Assembly: GCF_000332815.1 (NCBI RefSeq)
Contig: NZ_AOFD01000044.1
Coordinates: forward strand, 1-36,559
Source of the DNA: Arthrobacter nitrophenolicus
GTDB taxonomy: Bacteria > Actinomycetota > Actinomycetes > Actinomycetales > Micrococcaceae
Direction of reading: 5' to 3'
DNA length: 36,559 nucleotides
The notes beneath the pieces are model-generated. The model did no database searches and was not told the DNA's origin. It saw nothing but the letters and a program-made list of their open reading frames with translations. Made by a program: the position numbers and the translations under genes. The stretch's first letter is position 1. The number at the start of each line of letters is the position of its first letter. This document shows, piece by piece, positions 8,108 through 17,462 of this stretch.

Positions 8108-8385
8108 CCGCCCCAACTTGGGCCGCCTCAGTTTTCCTGGCATACACAGAGCACGATCCAAGTAGTCGGTCACGTAGTCGCCCCCCCTTCCTGAGTACTA
8201 CCTCTTTGTTTCAAGTACGCAGTTTTCAGCGACTTTAAAAAAGTCGAGTACCACTACTCATTGTTGCCCACTTCCCCAAATGACAATCTCTTCTTAGCGA
8301 AGTCCAGCCGCTAAAGAATTATCGGGGGCAGCTGGAGATTCGTTGAAATAAATTCAATCCATTTCACCGAATTAAGGAAATTACA
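8108..8385 (+). promoter_or_regulatory. AT-rich leader upstream of the first flp gene
   Basis: Gene-free and clearly richer in A/T than its surroundings. It contains CGACTTT-AAA-AAAGTCG (8230-8246, perfect 7-base arms), then GAGTA-N4-TACTC (8246-8259), and TTGAA-N5-TTCAA (8343-8357) just before the AAGGA ribosome-binding site (8374-8378) of flp. These dyads may be operators or leader structures controlling expression of the abundant pilin. No protein-DNA match is claimed. Confidence 0.4.
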
Positions 8386-8583
8386 ATGACTTCTCTTATG
8401 GTCTCAATGACGGCCTTTATTGCCGGCGTCAAGGATCGCCTCACCCGTGAAGAAAAGGGCGCAACGATGGTGGAGTACGGCATCATGGTCGCCTTCATCG
8501 CTGTGATTGTTATGGCTGCGGTGATTATCCTCGGCCCGGAGATCGCCGGTCTCTTCACCGACGTATCCACCGCAATCCCGTAA
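8386..8583 (+). CDS. flp: Flp-type major pilin, locus 1
   Basis: Structural subunit of the Tad pilus. The 65-residue precursor has a 25-residue leader with basic residues (KDRLTREEKG). It should be cut after Gly25, before ATMVEYGIMVAFIAV, matching the Flp rule of G, four residues, then Glu-Tyr (E30, Y31). The mature protein is about 40 residues, mostly one hydrophobic helix (VAFIAVIVMAAVIIL), ending LFTDVSTAIP. The ATG at 8386 has AAGGA at 7 bases. It would be cleaved by the upstream TadV and assembled by the downstream Tad machine. The following gene lies 118 bases away, perhaps allowing higher pilin expression. Confidence 0.93.
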   Translation: MTSLMVSMTAFIAGVKDRLTREEKGATMVEYGIMVAFIAVIVMAAVIILGPEIAGLFTDVSTAIP

Positions 8584-8701
8584 GCCGCGGTTGGGCGGGG
8601 CGGGACTGCACCTGGCGGTCTCGCCCCGCTTTCATTTCAGCACCACAACCTGCTGCCGCCGGCCGCAGGACCAATGTTTAGGACTCACTCAGGGGACAGT
8701 C

Positions 8702-9109
8702 TTGAAACGGAAACCAAAAGAGCGGGGCGCGGCCGCAGTCGAAATGGCAATAGTCCTACCGCTACTGCTCGTCATACTCATTGGGACCATGGAGTTTGGT
8801 CGAGTGTTTAACGTCCAAAATTCCTTGACCCAAGCGGCACGGGCAGGAGCGCGGCATGCTGCGATCCATCACAGCGACGCAACTTTGGACGTCGAGGGAA
8901 CAGTCTTGGCTGCAGCACCATCGTTGAGTGGCCTGGCTGTCGCAGTATCGGACAACGCGGCCAGTTGCGCTTCCGGGGCGGACGTGGAGGTTACGACCAG
9001 CGTTGATTTGGCATCGATGACCGGCTTTCTCGATATCGGCTGGTTCGGTTCACCGGGGCTCTTTCCCATAACTCTGACGGGCGTAGGGGTGATGAGATGC
9101 GGTGGCTGA
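8702..9109 (+). CDS. tadE: TadE-like pseudopilin, locus 1
   Basis: Minor pilin-like protein of the Tad pilus. The TTG at 8702 is chosen because it has AGGGGA 5 bases upstream and gives the normal short basic lead KRKPKERG; the frame is open further upstream without a better signal. Cleavage after Gly9 would leave AAAVEMAIVLPLLLVI, with Glu at mature position 5. The domain continues GTMEFGRVFNVQNSLTQAAR, the TadE signature. The remainder is an extracytoplasmic domain with a late Cys pair, and the protein ends GVGVMRCGG. Length is 135 residues. It overlaps the start of the next gene, indicating translational coupling. Confidence 0.88.
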   Translation: MKRKPKERGAAAVEMAIVLPLLLVILIGTMEFGRVFNVQNSLTQAARAGARHAAIHHSDATLDVEGTVLAAAPSLSGLAVAVSDNAASCASGADVEVTTSVDLASMTGFLDIGWFGSPGLFPITLTGVGVMRCGG

Positions 9110-10135
9110 TGTTTGAGAAGCACAACCGCGAGGACAGCAGCGAACGAGGGGCGGCAGCGTCATCGTCACCTTCTCGCTTGTAGCACTCCTGGGGTTCACG
9201 GCTCTGGCTGTTGACGTGGGAGCCATGTACGCCGAGAAGGCGCAACTGCAGAACGGAGCCGACGCTACTGCCCTGGCAATCGCCGGCGACTGCGCAAATG
9301 GCATCAGCTGCCCAACAGCCATGGCGGATCCAGACAATCGTCTTGCCGATGCGAATGCCAACGATGCTTCAAGTGGCGTTTTCTCGGTTACCCAACCCAC
9401 TACTTCCAGCGTCCGCGTGGAGACCAATGCCCAGGCGTCGGGATCAACAGACGACAGCTTCGCTCTGTATTTCGCTCGGATCCTGGGTCAGGAATCGAGT
9501 GTCATCCATGCGACCGCCGTTGCATCGTGGGGGTCCCCATCCGCGGCAACAACTTTGCCCTGGACCATAAGCCAATGCGTTTTCGAGAAGTACCTGTCGC
9601 CTGCCCAACTGGCCGAGTTGAACTCAACCGGGTCCTTCACGGGCGACCCCATTCCCACGCACATTCTGTTGCGCTATGACGAAAACACACCGGACTATCC
9701 CGGATGCGTTCCACAAAACGGATATGCGGAAGGTGGCTTCGGGTGGTTGGACCGGGACACCGGGTGCTCAGCAGACATCGATATCGCAGAAGCTGAGGTC
9801 GGCAACGATCCAGCAACGACTTTCCGAGCGAATGCACGGGCATCATTGCCACGCTTCTGGATGAACCGATCCTCATTCCGATCTTCAGTACCGCAACTGG
9901 TACTGGACAGCACGCAACCTACGCACTGGCAGGCTTCATCGCATTTCAAGTCACCGGATACAAATTCGGCGGCGGTCCTTCGCTGACCAACCTTGACCCT
10001 GCCGCCCCCTCTTGCACTGGCAATTGCCGTGGCATCCAGGGCTACTTCACCCGTTACGTTTCCCTCGCTGAAGGGTTGGCTACGACCGGTGGAGCACCGA
10101 ACTACGGAGCAACCGCAGTTTGGCTTTCGGAGTAG
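9097..10135 (+). CDS. tadG: TadG-related pilus assembly protein, locus 1 (two one-base frameshifts)
   Basis: TadG-like membrane-anchored protein thought to help Tad pilus assembly outside the membrane. Start candidates are ATG 9097 (overlapping tadE by 13 bases, as in locus 2) and ATG 9109 in a TGATG junction. The frame breaks near 9151-9158 in ERGA; adding one base yields SVIVTFSLVALLGFTAL, which aligns with GAVSVIVAILLVTLLGFTAI of the locus 2 copy. It then reads AVDVGAMYAEKAQLQNGAD, the TadG signature. A second break near 9838, in CACGGG, is fixed by one more G and recovers the tail, including TGNCRGIQGYFTRYVSLAEG, to the TAG at 10133. The corrected length is about 346 residues, close to the intact 345-residue paralogue. 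Confidence 0.85.
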
Positions 10136-10185
10136 CCAATAGGCCCTCCACCCGTGAAACAGCATTAGAACTGAAGGGGTAACAA

Positions 10186-10968
10186 GTGAAATCACGCCTA
10201 CTGGGAGGCTTAGCTGCATTACTACTAGCAGTAGTTGGAGCTGTTCTCCTTTTCGCTTATGTTCAGGGCGCATCGGCCCGCGCCCAGGCGGGCCTCGAGC
10301 CCGTCAGCGTCCTCGTTGTCACCGAGCAGGTACCGGCCGGCACTAAATCCTCGGAGCTTGGCGGCAAGGTACGGACCGAATCACTGCCGAAGTCAGCGGT
10401 GCCAGAAGGCGCCTTGGCCACCTTGGATGAGCAGGCCGGGAAAGTCACCGCGGTTGCACTGGAACCGGGCGAACAGTTGCTGGCTGCCCGCCTTGTTGAT
10501 CCCCGCGATCTCGTGCCAGGTACCGTGCCGGTTCCGGAAGGACTTGAAGAAGTTACGGTTCTCCTCACGCCGGAACGCCTTCTGGGCGGACGCATCGAGG
10601 CCGGCGACACGGTTACTGTCTACACTTCGTTCGAGGCGGAGGAAAGCATTCCAGCGGATGCGCCGGTGCCCGCAGAGCTGAGGGGCTGGAAGCAGTCCAC
10701 AGGTATTCTCTTTCATGACGTCCTGGTGACGGCAGTCCAGAAGGCGGCCCCTGAAACCAAAAAATCCAGCGGCAATGGCGACCAGGACACCGCACAGAGC
10801 GAAGTCGAAATGCCTAACGGGTCCGCTTTCGTAACCGTAGCGAGGAGCGATGCGGACGCCGCAAAGCTCGTCTTTGGCGCAGAGTTCGGCACCATCTGGC
10901 TGGCAAAGCAGACCGACACCAGCACAAAGAGCGACCCCCCTGTCACCACATTCGGCGGGCTGTACTGA
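10186..10968 (+). CDS. cpaB: Flp pilus assembly protein CpaB/RcpC, locus 1
   Basis: CpaB/RcpC proteins are inner-membrane-anchored assembly factors of the Tad pilus with a SAF-like beta-clip domain. The start is GTG 10186, after GAAGGGG. An N-terminal anchor helix (LLGGLAALLLAVVGAVLLFAY) is followed by the SAF domain: VLVVTEQVPAGTKSSEL, LPKSAVPEGAL and LEPGEQLLAARLVDP. The RcpC-type second half contains GRIEAGDTVTVYTSFE and VLVTAVQKAAP, then FVTVARSDADAAKLVFGAEF before a short tail. Length is 260 residues. The stop (TGA 10966-10968) overlaps the ATG of cpaE by one base, so the genes are coupled. Confidence 0.88.
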   Translation: MKSRLLGGLAALLLAVVGAVLLFAYVQGASARAQAGLEPVSVLVVTEQVPAGTKSSELGGKVRTESLPKSAVPEGALATLDEQAGKVTAVALEPGEQLLAARLVDPRDLVPGTVPVPEGLEEVTVLLTPERLLGGRIEAGDTVTVYTSFEAEESIPADAPVPAELRGWKQSTGILFHDVLVTAVQKAAPETKKSSGNGDQDTAQSEVEMPNGSAFVTVARSDADAAKLVFGAEFGTIWLAKQTDTSTKSDPPVTTFGGLY

Positions 10969-12167
10969 TGAGCCGTTTCGTAGCAGTCACAGCTGTACGC
11001 GATTTTGAAGGACGCATTCGCCAAGCGATCACGGGAGCGCTCCACGGCGAACTGCAGACTCTCACACCCGACGTCATGACAGGCGGACCGGACGACGTCC
11101 TCAAGCAGCTCAGCGGTGCACCGCTCGAGGTTCTCATCCTCGGCCCCGGAGTTTTGCCGGATGATGCTTTGAAACTGGCAACCGTATTTGACCTGCAGTA
11201 CCCCGAAATCAGCCTCGTCCTGATCGCAGAGCCGAATCCCGAGCTAGTGCTCCGTGCAATGCATGCCGGTATTCGCGACGTGGTGACGTCGGAAATTGGC
11301 CTCAGTGAGCTGAGGGTCCTTCTAGAACGCGCATGCCTGGCGTCCGCAAGCCGGCGCCGGGGGATGGCTCCGGCAGCAGAAAGCTCACAGGACCGCGGAA
11401 GGGTCATTGCAGTCATGTCTCCGAAGGGCGGTGTGGGTAAGACTACTGTCGCTACCAATCTGGCCATCGGGCTGGGCAAAGTAGCCCCCATGGGCGTCGT
11501 GCTCGTGGATTTGGACCTCCAGTTCGGTGATGTTGCCTCCGGCCTTCTGTTGGAACCCGAGCACTCGATCACAGATGCCGTGCACGGTGCCGCTTCCCAG
11601 GACTCCATGGTTTTGAAGGCGTTCCTGACGGTGCACCCCGCTGGCATCTATGCTCTTTGCGGACCGAAGACTCCAGCAGAGTCGGACTCTGTTACAGCCG
11701 AGCACGTCAGCCGGCTTATCAACCAGCTCGCCAGCGAGTTCAAGTATGTTGTAGTTGATACGGCTCCCGGACTGGGCGAGCACGTCTTGGCAACCCTGGA
11801 ATTGGCCACAGACGGCGTATGGGTTTGCGGCATGGACGTACCAAGCATCCGGGGGCTGCACAAGAGTTTTGCCGTTCTGCGGGAACTCCAGCTCCTTCCT
11901 CAGGGTCGCCACACTGTTCTGAACTTCGCTGACCGCAAAAGTGGAATCTCCGTACAGGACGTCGAAGCGACCATTGGGGTACCGGTGGACACAGTCATTC
12001 CGCGCTCAAAAACCCTTCCCTTCTCCACGAACAGGGGGATCCCGATCCTGCAGAGTAACGTGCGGGACTCTGCGTCCAAGGGCCTGAAAAAGCTGGTCGA
12101 CCGTTTCGACCCGCAATGGATTGCTTCACCTCAAACCAAACTTCACCGACGGGTGGTGGTGTCATGA
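10968..12167 (+). CDS. cpaE: CpaE/TadZ-type ATPase, locus 1
   Basis: ParA/MinD-related ATPase that localises the Tad secretion machine. Length is 399 residues. Residues 1-125 form a receiver-like fold ([20 protein letters not shown]) in which the usual phospho-acceptor Asp is replaced, as expected for the atypical TadZ receiver. The ATPase domain starts near 145, with the deviant Walker A loop KGGVGKTT at 153-160 and the switch DLDLQFGD at 181-188. The Walker B-like segment is [19 protein letters not shown]. The C-terminus ([13 protein letters not shown]) is conserved with locus 2. ATG 10968 overlaps the cpaB stop, and the stop overlaps the cpaF start as ATGA. Confidence 0.92.
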   Translation: MSRFVAVTAVRDFEGRIRQAITGALHGELQTLTPDVMTGGPDDVLKQLSGAPLEVLILGPGVLPDDALKLATVFDLQYPEISLVLIAEPNPELVLRAMHAGIRDVVTSEIGLSELRVLLERACLASASRRRGMAPAAESSQDRGRVIAVMSPKGGVGKTTVATNLAIGLGKVAPMGVVLVDLDLQFGDVASGLLLEPEHSITDAVHGAASQDSMVLKAFLTVHPAGIYALCGPKTPAESDSVTAEHVSRLINQLASEFKYVVVDTAPGLGEHVLATLELATDGVWVCGMDVPSIRGLHKSFAVLRELQLLPQGRHTVLNFADRKSGISVQDVEATIGVPVDTVIPRSKTLPFSTNRGIPILQSNVRDSASKGLKKLVDRFDPQWIASPQTKLHRRVVVS

Positions 12168-13630
12168 AACTCTCGGATCGTTTGTCACGAAATAGCGGCA
12201 GCCCAGCAGCTTCCGGGCAGACCGCAGGACCGGTTAGCGCACAAGAACCGCCAGCACCGCTGGTAGTTGCGCCGCCCCTGTCGCCTCCCCCGACCCTGTC
12301 GGGTTCAGCAGGGCAAATGGCCGTGGCCGCAGCCCCGGCTGTCGATGCGCTGGCAGGGCTTAAGCAAAGGGCAGCCCAGGCGCTCTTCGAACGTATGGGT
12401 ACGCGTTTCGGCGACACCGCCTCCTCGGAGGACGCCCTGCGTGCTTCCGCCGTTGAGGAGCTCTCCGCGGTTATTGACGAGGAACAAGTCCCTCTGTCCC
12501 CGGAAGAACGCCGGCGGCTGATCCGCGAAATCGCCGATGAGGTCATGGGTTTCGGACCCCTGCAACGGCTCCTGGAAGATCCGTCCGTGACAGAAATTAT
12601 GGTCAACCGTTTCGACCAGATCTATATTGAACGGCACGGCAAACTGACTCTTACCGGTACCAGGTTCAGTTCAGATGACCACCTTCGCACCGTTATCGAG
12701 CGCATCGTTTCAAAGGTGGGCCGCCGGATCGACGAATCATCCCCACTTGTCGATGCCCGGCTGGAGGACGGTTCCCGCGTCAATGCCATCATTCCCCCAC
12801 TGGCCGTGAACGGTCCGTCCCTCACCATCCGCAAATTCAGCAAGGTACCGCTGACCGTGCAAAACCTGATCGATTGGGGTTCCCTGACGCCGGAAATGGC
12901 TGAACTGCTGAGCGCCTGCGTTCGTGCACGCCTGAACATCATCGTGTCCGGAGGTACCGGCACCGGCAAAACGACACTGCTCAACGTCCTTTCGTCATTC
13001 ATCCCACCGGACGATCGCATCGTCACCATTGAAGACGCAGTGGAACTGCAACTGCAGCAGGAACATGTCGTCCGGTTGGAGAGTCGGCCACCAAACATAG
13101 AAGGCAAAGGTGCCGTCAACATCCGTGAACTGGTCCGAAACTCCCTGCGAATGAGGCCGGACCGCATTATCGTCGGAGAAGTCCGAAGCGGAGAGTCCTT
13201 GGACATGCTGCAGGCCATGAACACCGGGCATGACGGGTCGCTGTCGACGGTCCACGCAAACTCACCCAGAGACGCCATTGCCCGGCTGGAAACCCTCGTA
13301 CTCATGGCAGGGATGGACCTCCCACTCCGCGCCATCCGCGAGCAGGTGTCCTCGGCTGTAGATCTCATCATCCAAGTAACCAGGCTCCGTGACGGTACCC
13401 GCCGCGTCACACACGTGACCGAGGTGCAGGGCATGGAAGGTGACATCGTAACCCTCCAGGACGCCTTCTTGTTCGACTACTCGGCCGGTGTTGATGCCCA
13501 GGGACGCTTCCTGGGCAAGCCCATTGCCACTGGGATCCGTCCCCGCTTCCTCGATCGCTTCGCCGAGCTGGGAATCGGCGTTTCGCCCGCTGTCTTCGGG
13601 GCCGGCACTGCTGCTGTGGGAAGGAGATAG
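12164..13630 (+). CDS. cpaF: CpaF/TadA secretion ATPase, locus 1
   Basis: Hexameric type II/IV secretion ATPase that drives Tad pilus extension, and in many systems retraction. The ATG at 12164 ([12 protein letters not shown]) overlaps the cpaE stop and matches locus 2; length is 488 residues. After a Pro-rich variable N-terminus (about 15-60), an N-terminal domain leads to Walker A GGTGTGKT (263-270), Asp box VTIEDAVEL (287-295), Walker [15 protein letters not shown] (331-344) and His box [13 protein letters not shown] (355-367). The C-terminus contains [16 protein letters not shown]. All catalytic elements are intact. tadB starts 2 bases after the stop codon. Confidence 0.95.
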   Translation: MKLSDRLSRNSGSPAASGQTAGPVSAQEPPAPLVVAPPLSPPPTLSGSAGQMAVAAAPAVDALAGLKQRAAQALFERMGTRFGDTASSEDALRASAVEELSAVIDEEQVPLSPEERRRLIREIADEVMGFGPLQRLLEDPSVTEIMVNRFDQIYIERHGKLTLTGTRFSSDDHLRTVIERIVSKVGRRIDESSPLVDARLEDGSRVNAIIPPLAVNGPSLTIRKFSKVPLTVQNLIDWGSLTPEMAELLSACVRARLNIIVSGGTGTGKTTLLNVLSSFIPPDDRIVTIEDAVELQLQQEHVVRLESRPPNIEGKGAVNIRELVRNSLRMRPDRIIVGEVRSGESLDMLQAMNTGHDGSLSTVHANSPRDAIARLETLVLMAGMDLPLRAIREQVSSAVDLIIQVTRLRDGTRRVTHVTEVQGMEGDIVTLQDAFLFDYSAGVDAQGRFLGKPIATGIRPRFLDRFAELGIGVSPAVFGAGTAAVGRR

Positions 13631-13632
13631 CG

Positions 13633-14574
13633 GTGGACTCCCCCATAACGTTTGTCATCGCCGTTGCGCTTTGCCTCTCGGCAATAGTGTTGGTCACGTT
13701 TGTTGTTTTCAAGCCCCAACTTGGATCTATCCCAATCGAACGTAGGCGCCTGGGGACGCAGCAGGATACGTCAGCTGTATCCCGGGTCTCACATACCGCT
13801 ATTGCTGCCGTCGAAAATGTCATCGGTGAGTCTGGTGGCCCTTACAACCGGGAGGTGCTTTACAACGCGGGAGTAAAGATGGCCCCGGCGGACTTCACTG
13901 CAGGGGTAGGCATAGCTTCAATACTTGTTGGTGCCTTTGCCGCGCTTCTTACCCATCCGTTCCTTGGTATCCTCTGCGGAATAGCGACGCCTTTCCTGGC
14001 CAAAGTCCTGCTGGTCGTCATGAGAGACAGACGTCGCGCCAAGTTCCAGGAACAGCTGACCGACACCATTCAAATGCTTATCGGCGGCCTTCGTGTAGGT
14101 CACAGCGTTCTTCGATCCGTCGAAGCAGCAGCCCAGGAGGCTGATGCTCCAACATCCGAGGAACTGCTTCGCATCGTGAACGAGGCCCGGATCGGCAAGG
14201 ACCCGCGTTTCGCATTCGAAGATGTGGCCGACCGGATGGACAGCGAAGATTTCCGCTGGATTGCCCAAGCAATTCAAATCAATCGCGAAGTCGGTGGCGA
14301 CTTGGCAGCCGTCCTGGAGGAAGTCGCAGGCACTATTCGCGAACGCAGCGAAATCAAGGGGCAAGTTCGAGCGCTCAGTGCTGAGGGAAAAATGTCAGCC
14401 TTGGTACTGATGGCCATGCCGTTAGGCGTGGCAGTGATCCTGGCGTTCATCAATCCTGGCTACCTCAACGTCTTTGTCGAGCATCCGATCGGTCTCTTGA
14501 TGCTCGTGGGCGGTTTCATACTGTTCGCTGTTGGCGGCTTCTGGATGAGCCGCGTCGTGAAGATCAAGTTCTAG
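13633..14574 (+). CDS. tadB: TadB-type inner-membrane platform protein, locus 1
   Basis: Member of the type II secretion F (GspF-like) family. TadB and TadC together form the membrane platform on which CpaF acts. GTG 13633 has AAGGAG (13621-13626) upstream; length is 313 residues. There is an N-terminal helix (TFVIAVALCLSAIVLVTFVV), a second membrane region near 100-130 (ILVGAFAALLTHPFLGILCG), the cytoplasmic F domain (QLTDTIQMLIGGLRVGHSVL, then IAQAIQINREVGGDLAAVLE), and C-terminal helices (LVLMAMPLGVAVILAFI and PIGLLMLVGGFILFAVGGF). It is separated from tadC by 11 bases. Confidence 0.9.
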   Translation: MDSPITFVIAVALCLSAIVLVTFVVFKPQLGSIPIERRRLGTQQDTSAVSRVSHTAIAAVENVIGESGGPYNREVLYNAGVKMAPADFTAGVGIASILVGAFAALLTHPFLGILCGIATPFLAKVLLVVMRDRRRAKFQEQLTDTIQMLIGGLRVGHSVLRSVEAAAQEADAPTSEELLRIVNEARIGKDPRFAFEDVADRMDSEDFRWIAQAIQINREVGGDLAAVLEEVAGTIRERSEIKGQVRALSAEGKMSALVLMAMPLGVAVILAFINPGYLNVFVEHPIGLLMLVGGFILFAVGGFWMSRVVKIKF

Positions 14575-14585
14575 GGGGGGACACC

Positions 14586-15464
14586 ATGACGCCGTTGGGA
14601 TTTCTGTCCATTGCTTTGGTAGTGCTACCTCTCGCCTACCTTGTCTGGGCTTTCTTTACCACCGATCGCAAAGCGGCCCTTGCCGTCCAAACGAATTTGA
14701 CTCACGGGTTCACCCAGGAGGGAGGTGCCGCAATACAGCGGCCGCCGGCTCTCCTGGACCTGTCCAAACGTTTGACGCCCACTGGTTACGAAGCGAAGTT
14801 GGACCGGTGGCTTTCACTGGCGGGCCGGCCCGCATCGCTTCCTCTGGAGAGGCTTATCATCGGCAAGCCCCTGCTTGCCCTGGCGGGTGCAGTTCTGGGG
14901 CTGCTGATGTTCGCAAAGTCACCATCACCTCAAGTTGTCGCTTTAGGACTTGGCCTGTCCGCTCTCCTGTATTTCCTTCCTGACCTGTTGGTCTACAACA
15001 AAGGCGTCAAGCGCCAGCAGGAGATCGAACAAGAACTGCCGAACACCTTGGACCAGCTGCTCATTTCGGTCGAGGCCGGACTCGGCTTCGAGGCGGCCAT
15101 GGCAAGGGCAGGCGGGTACGGGGGCGGGGCGCTGGCGCAGGAGCTGATGCGCACTCTCCAGGACCTCCAAGTTGGTCGTCCGCGGCAGGAAGCCTACGAA
15201 GCCCTGGCCCAGCGCTCGTCGGTTCAGGATCTGAAGAGTTTTGTGCGGGCCGTAGTGCAAGCCGACAAATACGGCATAGGTATTGCCAAGGTCCTCCGGA
15301 CCCAGGCCAAGCAGGCAAGGGTCAAGCGGCGGCAACGGGCAGAGGAAAAAGCGATGAAGCTACCCGTGAAGGTATTGTTTCCGCTTCTCCTGTGCATCTT
15401 CCCGGTGCTCTTCATAGTTCTCCTCGGACCGGCTGCCATCAAGATCATCGAGGCCTTTAGCTGA
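14586..15464 (+). CDS. tadC: TadC-type inner-membrane platform protein, locus 1
   Basis: Second F-domain platform protein, the partner of TadB. ATG 14586 follows a GGGGGG tract that can act as ribosome-binding site; length is 292 residues. An N-terminal helix (GFLSIALVVLPLAYLVWAFF) is followed by a hydrophobic pair (LLALAGAVLGLLMF and VVALGLGLSALLYFLPDLLV). The F domain contains LPNTLDQLLISVEAGLGFEA, then FVRAVVQADKYGIGIAKVLR and KRRQRAEEKAMKLPVKVLFP, the hallmark end of TadC. A final helix (LCIFPVLFIVLLGPAAIKII) closes the protein. It is the last gene of locus 1, with a strong terminator 40 bases on. Confidence 0.92.
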   Translation: MTPLGFLSIALVVLPLAYLVWAFFTTDRKAALAVQTNLTHGFTQEGGAAIQRPPALLDLSKRLTPTGYEAKLDRWLSLAGRPASLPLERLIIGKPLLALAGAVLGLLMFAKSPSPQVVALGLGLSALLYFLPDLLVYNKGVKRQQEIEQELPNTLDQLLISVEAGLGFEAAMARAGGYGGGALAQELMRTLQDLQVGRPRQEAYEALAQRSSVQDLKSFVRAVVQADKYGIGIAKVLRTQAKQARVKRRQRAEEKAMKLPVKVLFPLLLCIFPVLFIVLLGPAAIKIIEAFS

Positions 15465-15503
15465 TCAGTAGGCAGCACTGCGCCACCCCGGCGCCCCATA
15501 GAC

Positions 15504-15541
15504 CGGACCCCCTCGGCACCCAGAACCGAGGGGGTCCGTTT
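15504..15541 (+). terminator. Rho-independent terminator closing tad locus 1
   Basis: Perfect 13-base arms, CGGACCCCCTCGG (15504-15516) and CCGAGGGGGTCCG (15526-15538), enclose a 9-base loop and are followed by TTTGTG. It isolates locus 1 from locus 2, so locus 2 should have its own promoter in 15542-15729. That gap holds no gene I can support. Confidence 0.85.
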
Positions 15542-15729
15542 GTGTGCCCGCACCACAGGGATTCCCAGCATCAGCGCAGCGAAAAGCAAGCAAAGGCGCA
15601 GGAAAAGTGCGGGAGTGAAAGCGTTTGCGCAGGATGCTCCAAGATCCGGCTTTTGAGCCAATTCCGGTTGCTAACTTCGTTTCAGTGCTGGTGCAGGACC
15701 AGCCATCCGTCTCGCACAGGAGTCTCAAA

Positions 15730-15935
15730 ATGCTTTCTCTCTACACCAACCTCATGGCCCGCCTCCGTACCGAGGAAAAGGCGCTACCGCCGTTGAGTAC
15801 GGCATCATGGTCGCGCTCATTGCCGTGGTCATTATCGTCGCCGTCAGCACCCTGGGTGGCACTCTCAACGACATGTTCACCAACGTTGAAACCAAGATCC
15901 CGGCTCCCACGACTGCTGCCACCACGACCCCGTAG
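15730..15935 (+). CDS. flp: Flp-type major pilin, locus 2 (one-base frameshift near 15780)
   Basis: Pilin subunit of the second Tad locus. ATG 15730 has AGGAG (15719-15723) and reads MLSLYTNLMARLRTEEK. The frame breaks at GAAAAGGCGCT. One more G gives the processing site G-ATAVEY and the mature helix YGIMVALIAVVIIVAVSTL, then GGTLNDMFTNVETKIP and a Pro/Thr-rich tail to the TAG at 15933. The corrected precursor is about 68 residues. Compared with the first Flp, the mature protein carries a longer Pro/Thr/Ala tail (PAPTTAATTTP), so the two pilins probably differ at the pilus surface. As it stands the gene would be non-functional, but essential genes nearby show the same kind of break, so an error is likely. 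Confidence 0.87.
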
Positions 15936-16035
15936 TAGCACATTCCCCGAGCGCGGTTCCGGCCCCCCCATATCGGAACCGCACCCCCAACAAGGCCCAA
16001 GTAAGAACCAGCAAATCCAGGAGGAGGTGCAGCAG

Positions 16036-16407
16036 GTGACACACGATTCGGAGCGCGGAGCAGCCGCCGTCGAATTCGCGATCCTGTTGCCCCTCCTCCT
16101 GATGTTGGTCCTGGGCACCATCGAGTTCGGCCGCGCCTACAACGCGCAGATCACGCTCACCAACGCAGCGCGCGACGGCGTCCGGGTCATGGCCATCGCC
16201 AACGATCCGGCCGGCGCGAAAACTGCAGCGATAAACGCTGCGGCCTCGGTCAGCAGCATCCCCGCTTCAGACATCAGCCTCAGCACCACGGCCTGCAGCA
16301 CCGGGAACCAGGTGACGCTCACCATCAAGTACAACCTGTCCACCATCACCGGCATCGCCGGGCCGTTCCCCCTGACGGGCAGAGGAGTCATGCTGTGCGG
16401 CGGGTAA
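16036..16407 (+). CDS. tadE: TadE-like pseudopilin, locus 2
   Basis: A 123-residue minor pilin-like protein. GTG 16036 follows an AGGAGGAGGT tract and reads MTHDSERGAAAVEFAILLPL. The leader would be cut after Gly8, with Glu at mature position 5. The TadE signature LGTIEFGRAYNAQITLTNAA is clear and parallels the locus 1 copy. The extracytoplasmic part ends GRGVMLCGG, with Cys residues placed as in locus 1 (a Cys in TTACSTGNQVT and one four residues from the end). It overlaps the next gene by 13 bases, the same overlap proposed for locus 1. Confidence 0.9.
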   Translation: MTHDSERGAAAVEFAILLPLLLMLVLGTIEFGRAYNAQITLTNAARDGVRVMAIANDPAGAKTAAINAAASVSSIPASDISLSTTACSTGNQVTLTIKYNLSTITGIAGPFPLTGRGVMLCGG

Positions 16408-17432
16408 GCGGCCAGGACCATGCGGAGAAAGGCGCCGTCAGCGTCATCGTCGCCATCCTCCTGGTCACGCTCCTCGGCTTCACAGCCATCGCCGTCGACG
16501 TCGGCGTCATCTACTCCGAACGCGCGCAGCTGCAAAGCGGCGCGGACGCCTCCGCAATCGCCCTGGCACAGAAATGCGCCAGGGACGCCACGGATGCACA
16601 ATGTTCGACGACGTCCACCCTCGCCGGGAGCCTGGCCAACCAGAACGCTCTGGACGGCATGAGCAAGGTCCACAGCATCCAGCTGGACAAGACCGCCCGG
16701 ACGGTCAGCGTCACCACCAGCGCCAAGGAAACCGGCGGGAAAGACAACTCTGTCTCGCTCTTCTTCGCCAACGCGATCGGCATCCCCTCCAAGGAGGTGG
16801 GCGCCCGGTCCTCGGCAGCGTGGGGCAGCCCCAAGGCGGGCCGCACCGCGTTCCCCCTGGCGTTCTCCATCTGCCAGGTCAAGGACAACATCGGCGGCGC
16901 GCTCCAGCTCCTCCAGGAACACGGCAAGAACGCCAACGCCGACTGCAACTACGGCCCGTCCGGCGCCGCGGTCCAGGGCGGCTTCGGCTGGCTGGTCCAG
17001 GACGCCGGCAAGTGCGGCGGCACCATCGACCTCGCTGTCAGCGAGGGCGGCAGCGACCCCGGCAACAACGCCCCCGGCAACTGCTCCACGGAGCTCAACC
17101 GCTGGGCCAGCGAAATGGCGGCCGGCAGGGACGTCATCGTCCTGCTTCCCGTGTTCGACAAGGTCACCGGAACCGGTGCAGGCGCCATCTACGGAATGGT
17201 GTCCTTCGCCGCCTTCAAGGTCACGGGATGGAAATTCAGCGGCGACAGCACCCTCCCGTACACCCACCAGAACCGCGCCTCAACCACCACCGGCGTCACC
17301 TCCGCCACCGAATGCCGCGGTGAGTGCCGCGGCATCATCGGAAAATTCGTCAAATACGTCTCCCTCGCCGACGGCTACACCCTCGGCCCGGTGGACCAGT
17401 ACGGCGCCACCATCGCGCGGCTCACCCTCTGA
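16395..17432 (+). CDS. tadG: TadG-related pilus assembly protein, locus 2
   Basis: An intact 345-residue TadG-like protein. GTG 16395 (RRVSGQDHAEKGAVSVIV) overlaps the tadE end. A single N-terminal membrane helix (VIVAILLVTLLGFTAIAVDV) leads into the signature GVIYSERAQLQSGADASAIA. The rest is an extracytoplasmic region with Cys pairs (ICQVK, ADCNYG, GKCGG, GNCSTE, TECRGECRGI) that probably form disulfides. The tail ECRGIIGKFVKYVSLADGY matches the locus 1 paralogue (NCRGIQGYFTRYVSLAEG), which is what allowed the two frameshifts in that gene to be recognised. A predicted role in pilus assembly or anchoring follows from the family. Confidence 0.9.
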   Translation: MRRVSGQDHAEKGAVSVIVAILLVTLLGFTAIAVDVGVIYSERAQLQSGADASAIALAQKCARDATDAQCSTTSTLAGSLANQNALDGMSKVHSIQLDKTARTVSVTTSAKETGGKDNSVSLFFANAIGIPSKEVGARSSAAWGSPKAGRTAFPLAFSICQVKDNIGGALQLLQEHGKNANADCNYGPSGAAVQGGFGWLVQDAGKCGGTIDLAVSEGGSDPGNNAPGNCSTELNRWASEMAAGRDVIVLLPVFDKVTGTGAGAIYGMVSFAAFKVTGWKFSGDSTLPYTHQNRASTTTGVTSATECRGECRGIIGKFVKYVSLADGYTLGPVDQYGATIARLTL

Positions 17433-17462
17433 ACACGCCCCACGAACCCACGGAGTAACACA

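Noticed and set aside
15730..15935. A decayed (pseudogene) second pilin
   Set aside because: The single-base break has the same form as breaks in essential genes here, so a sequence error is more likely than gene loss.
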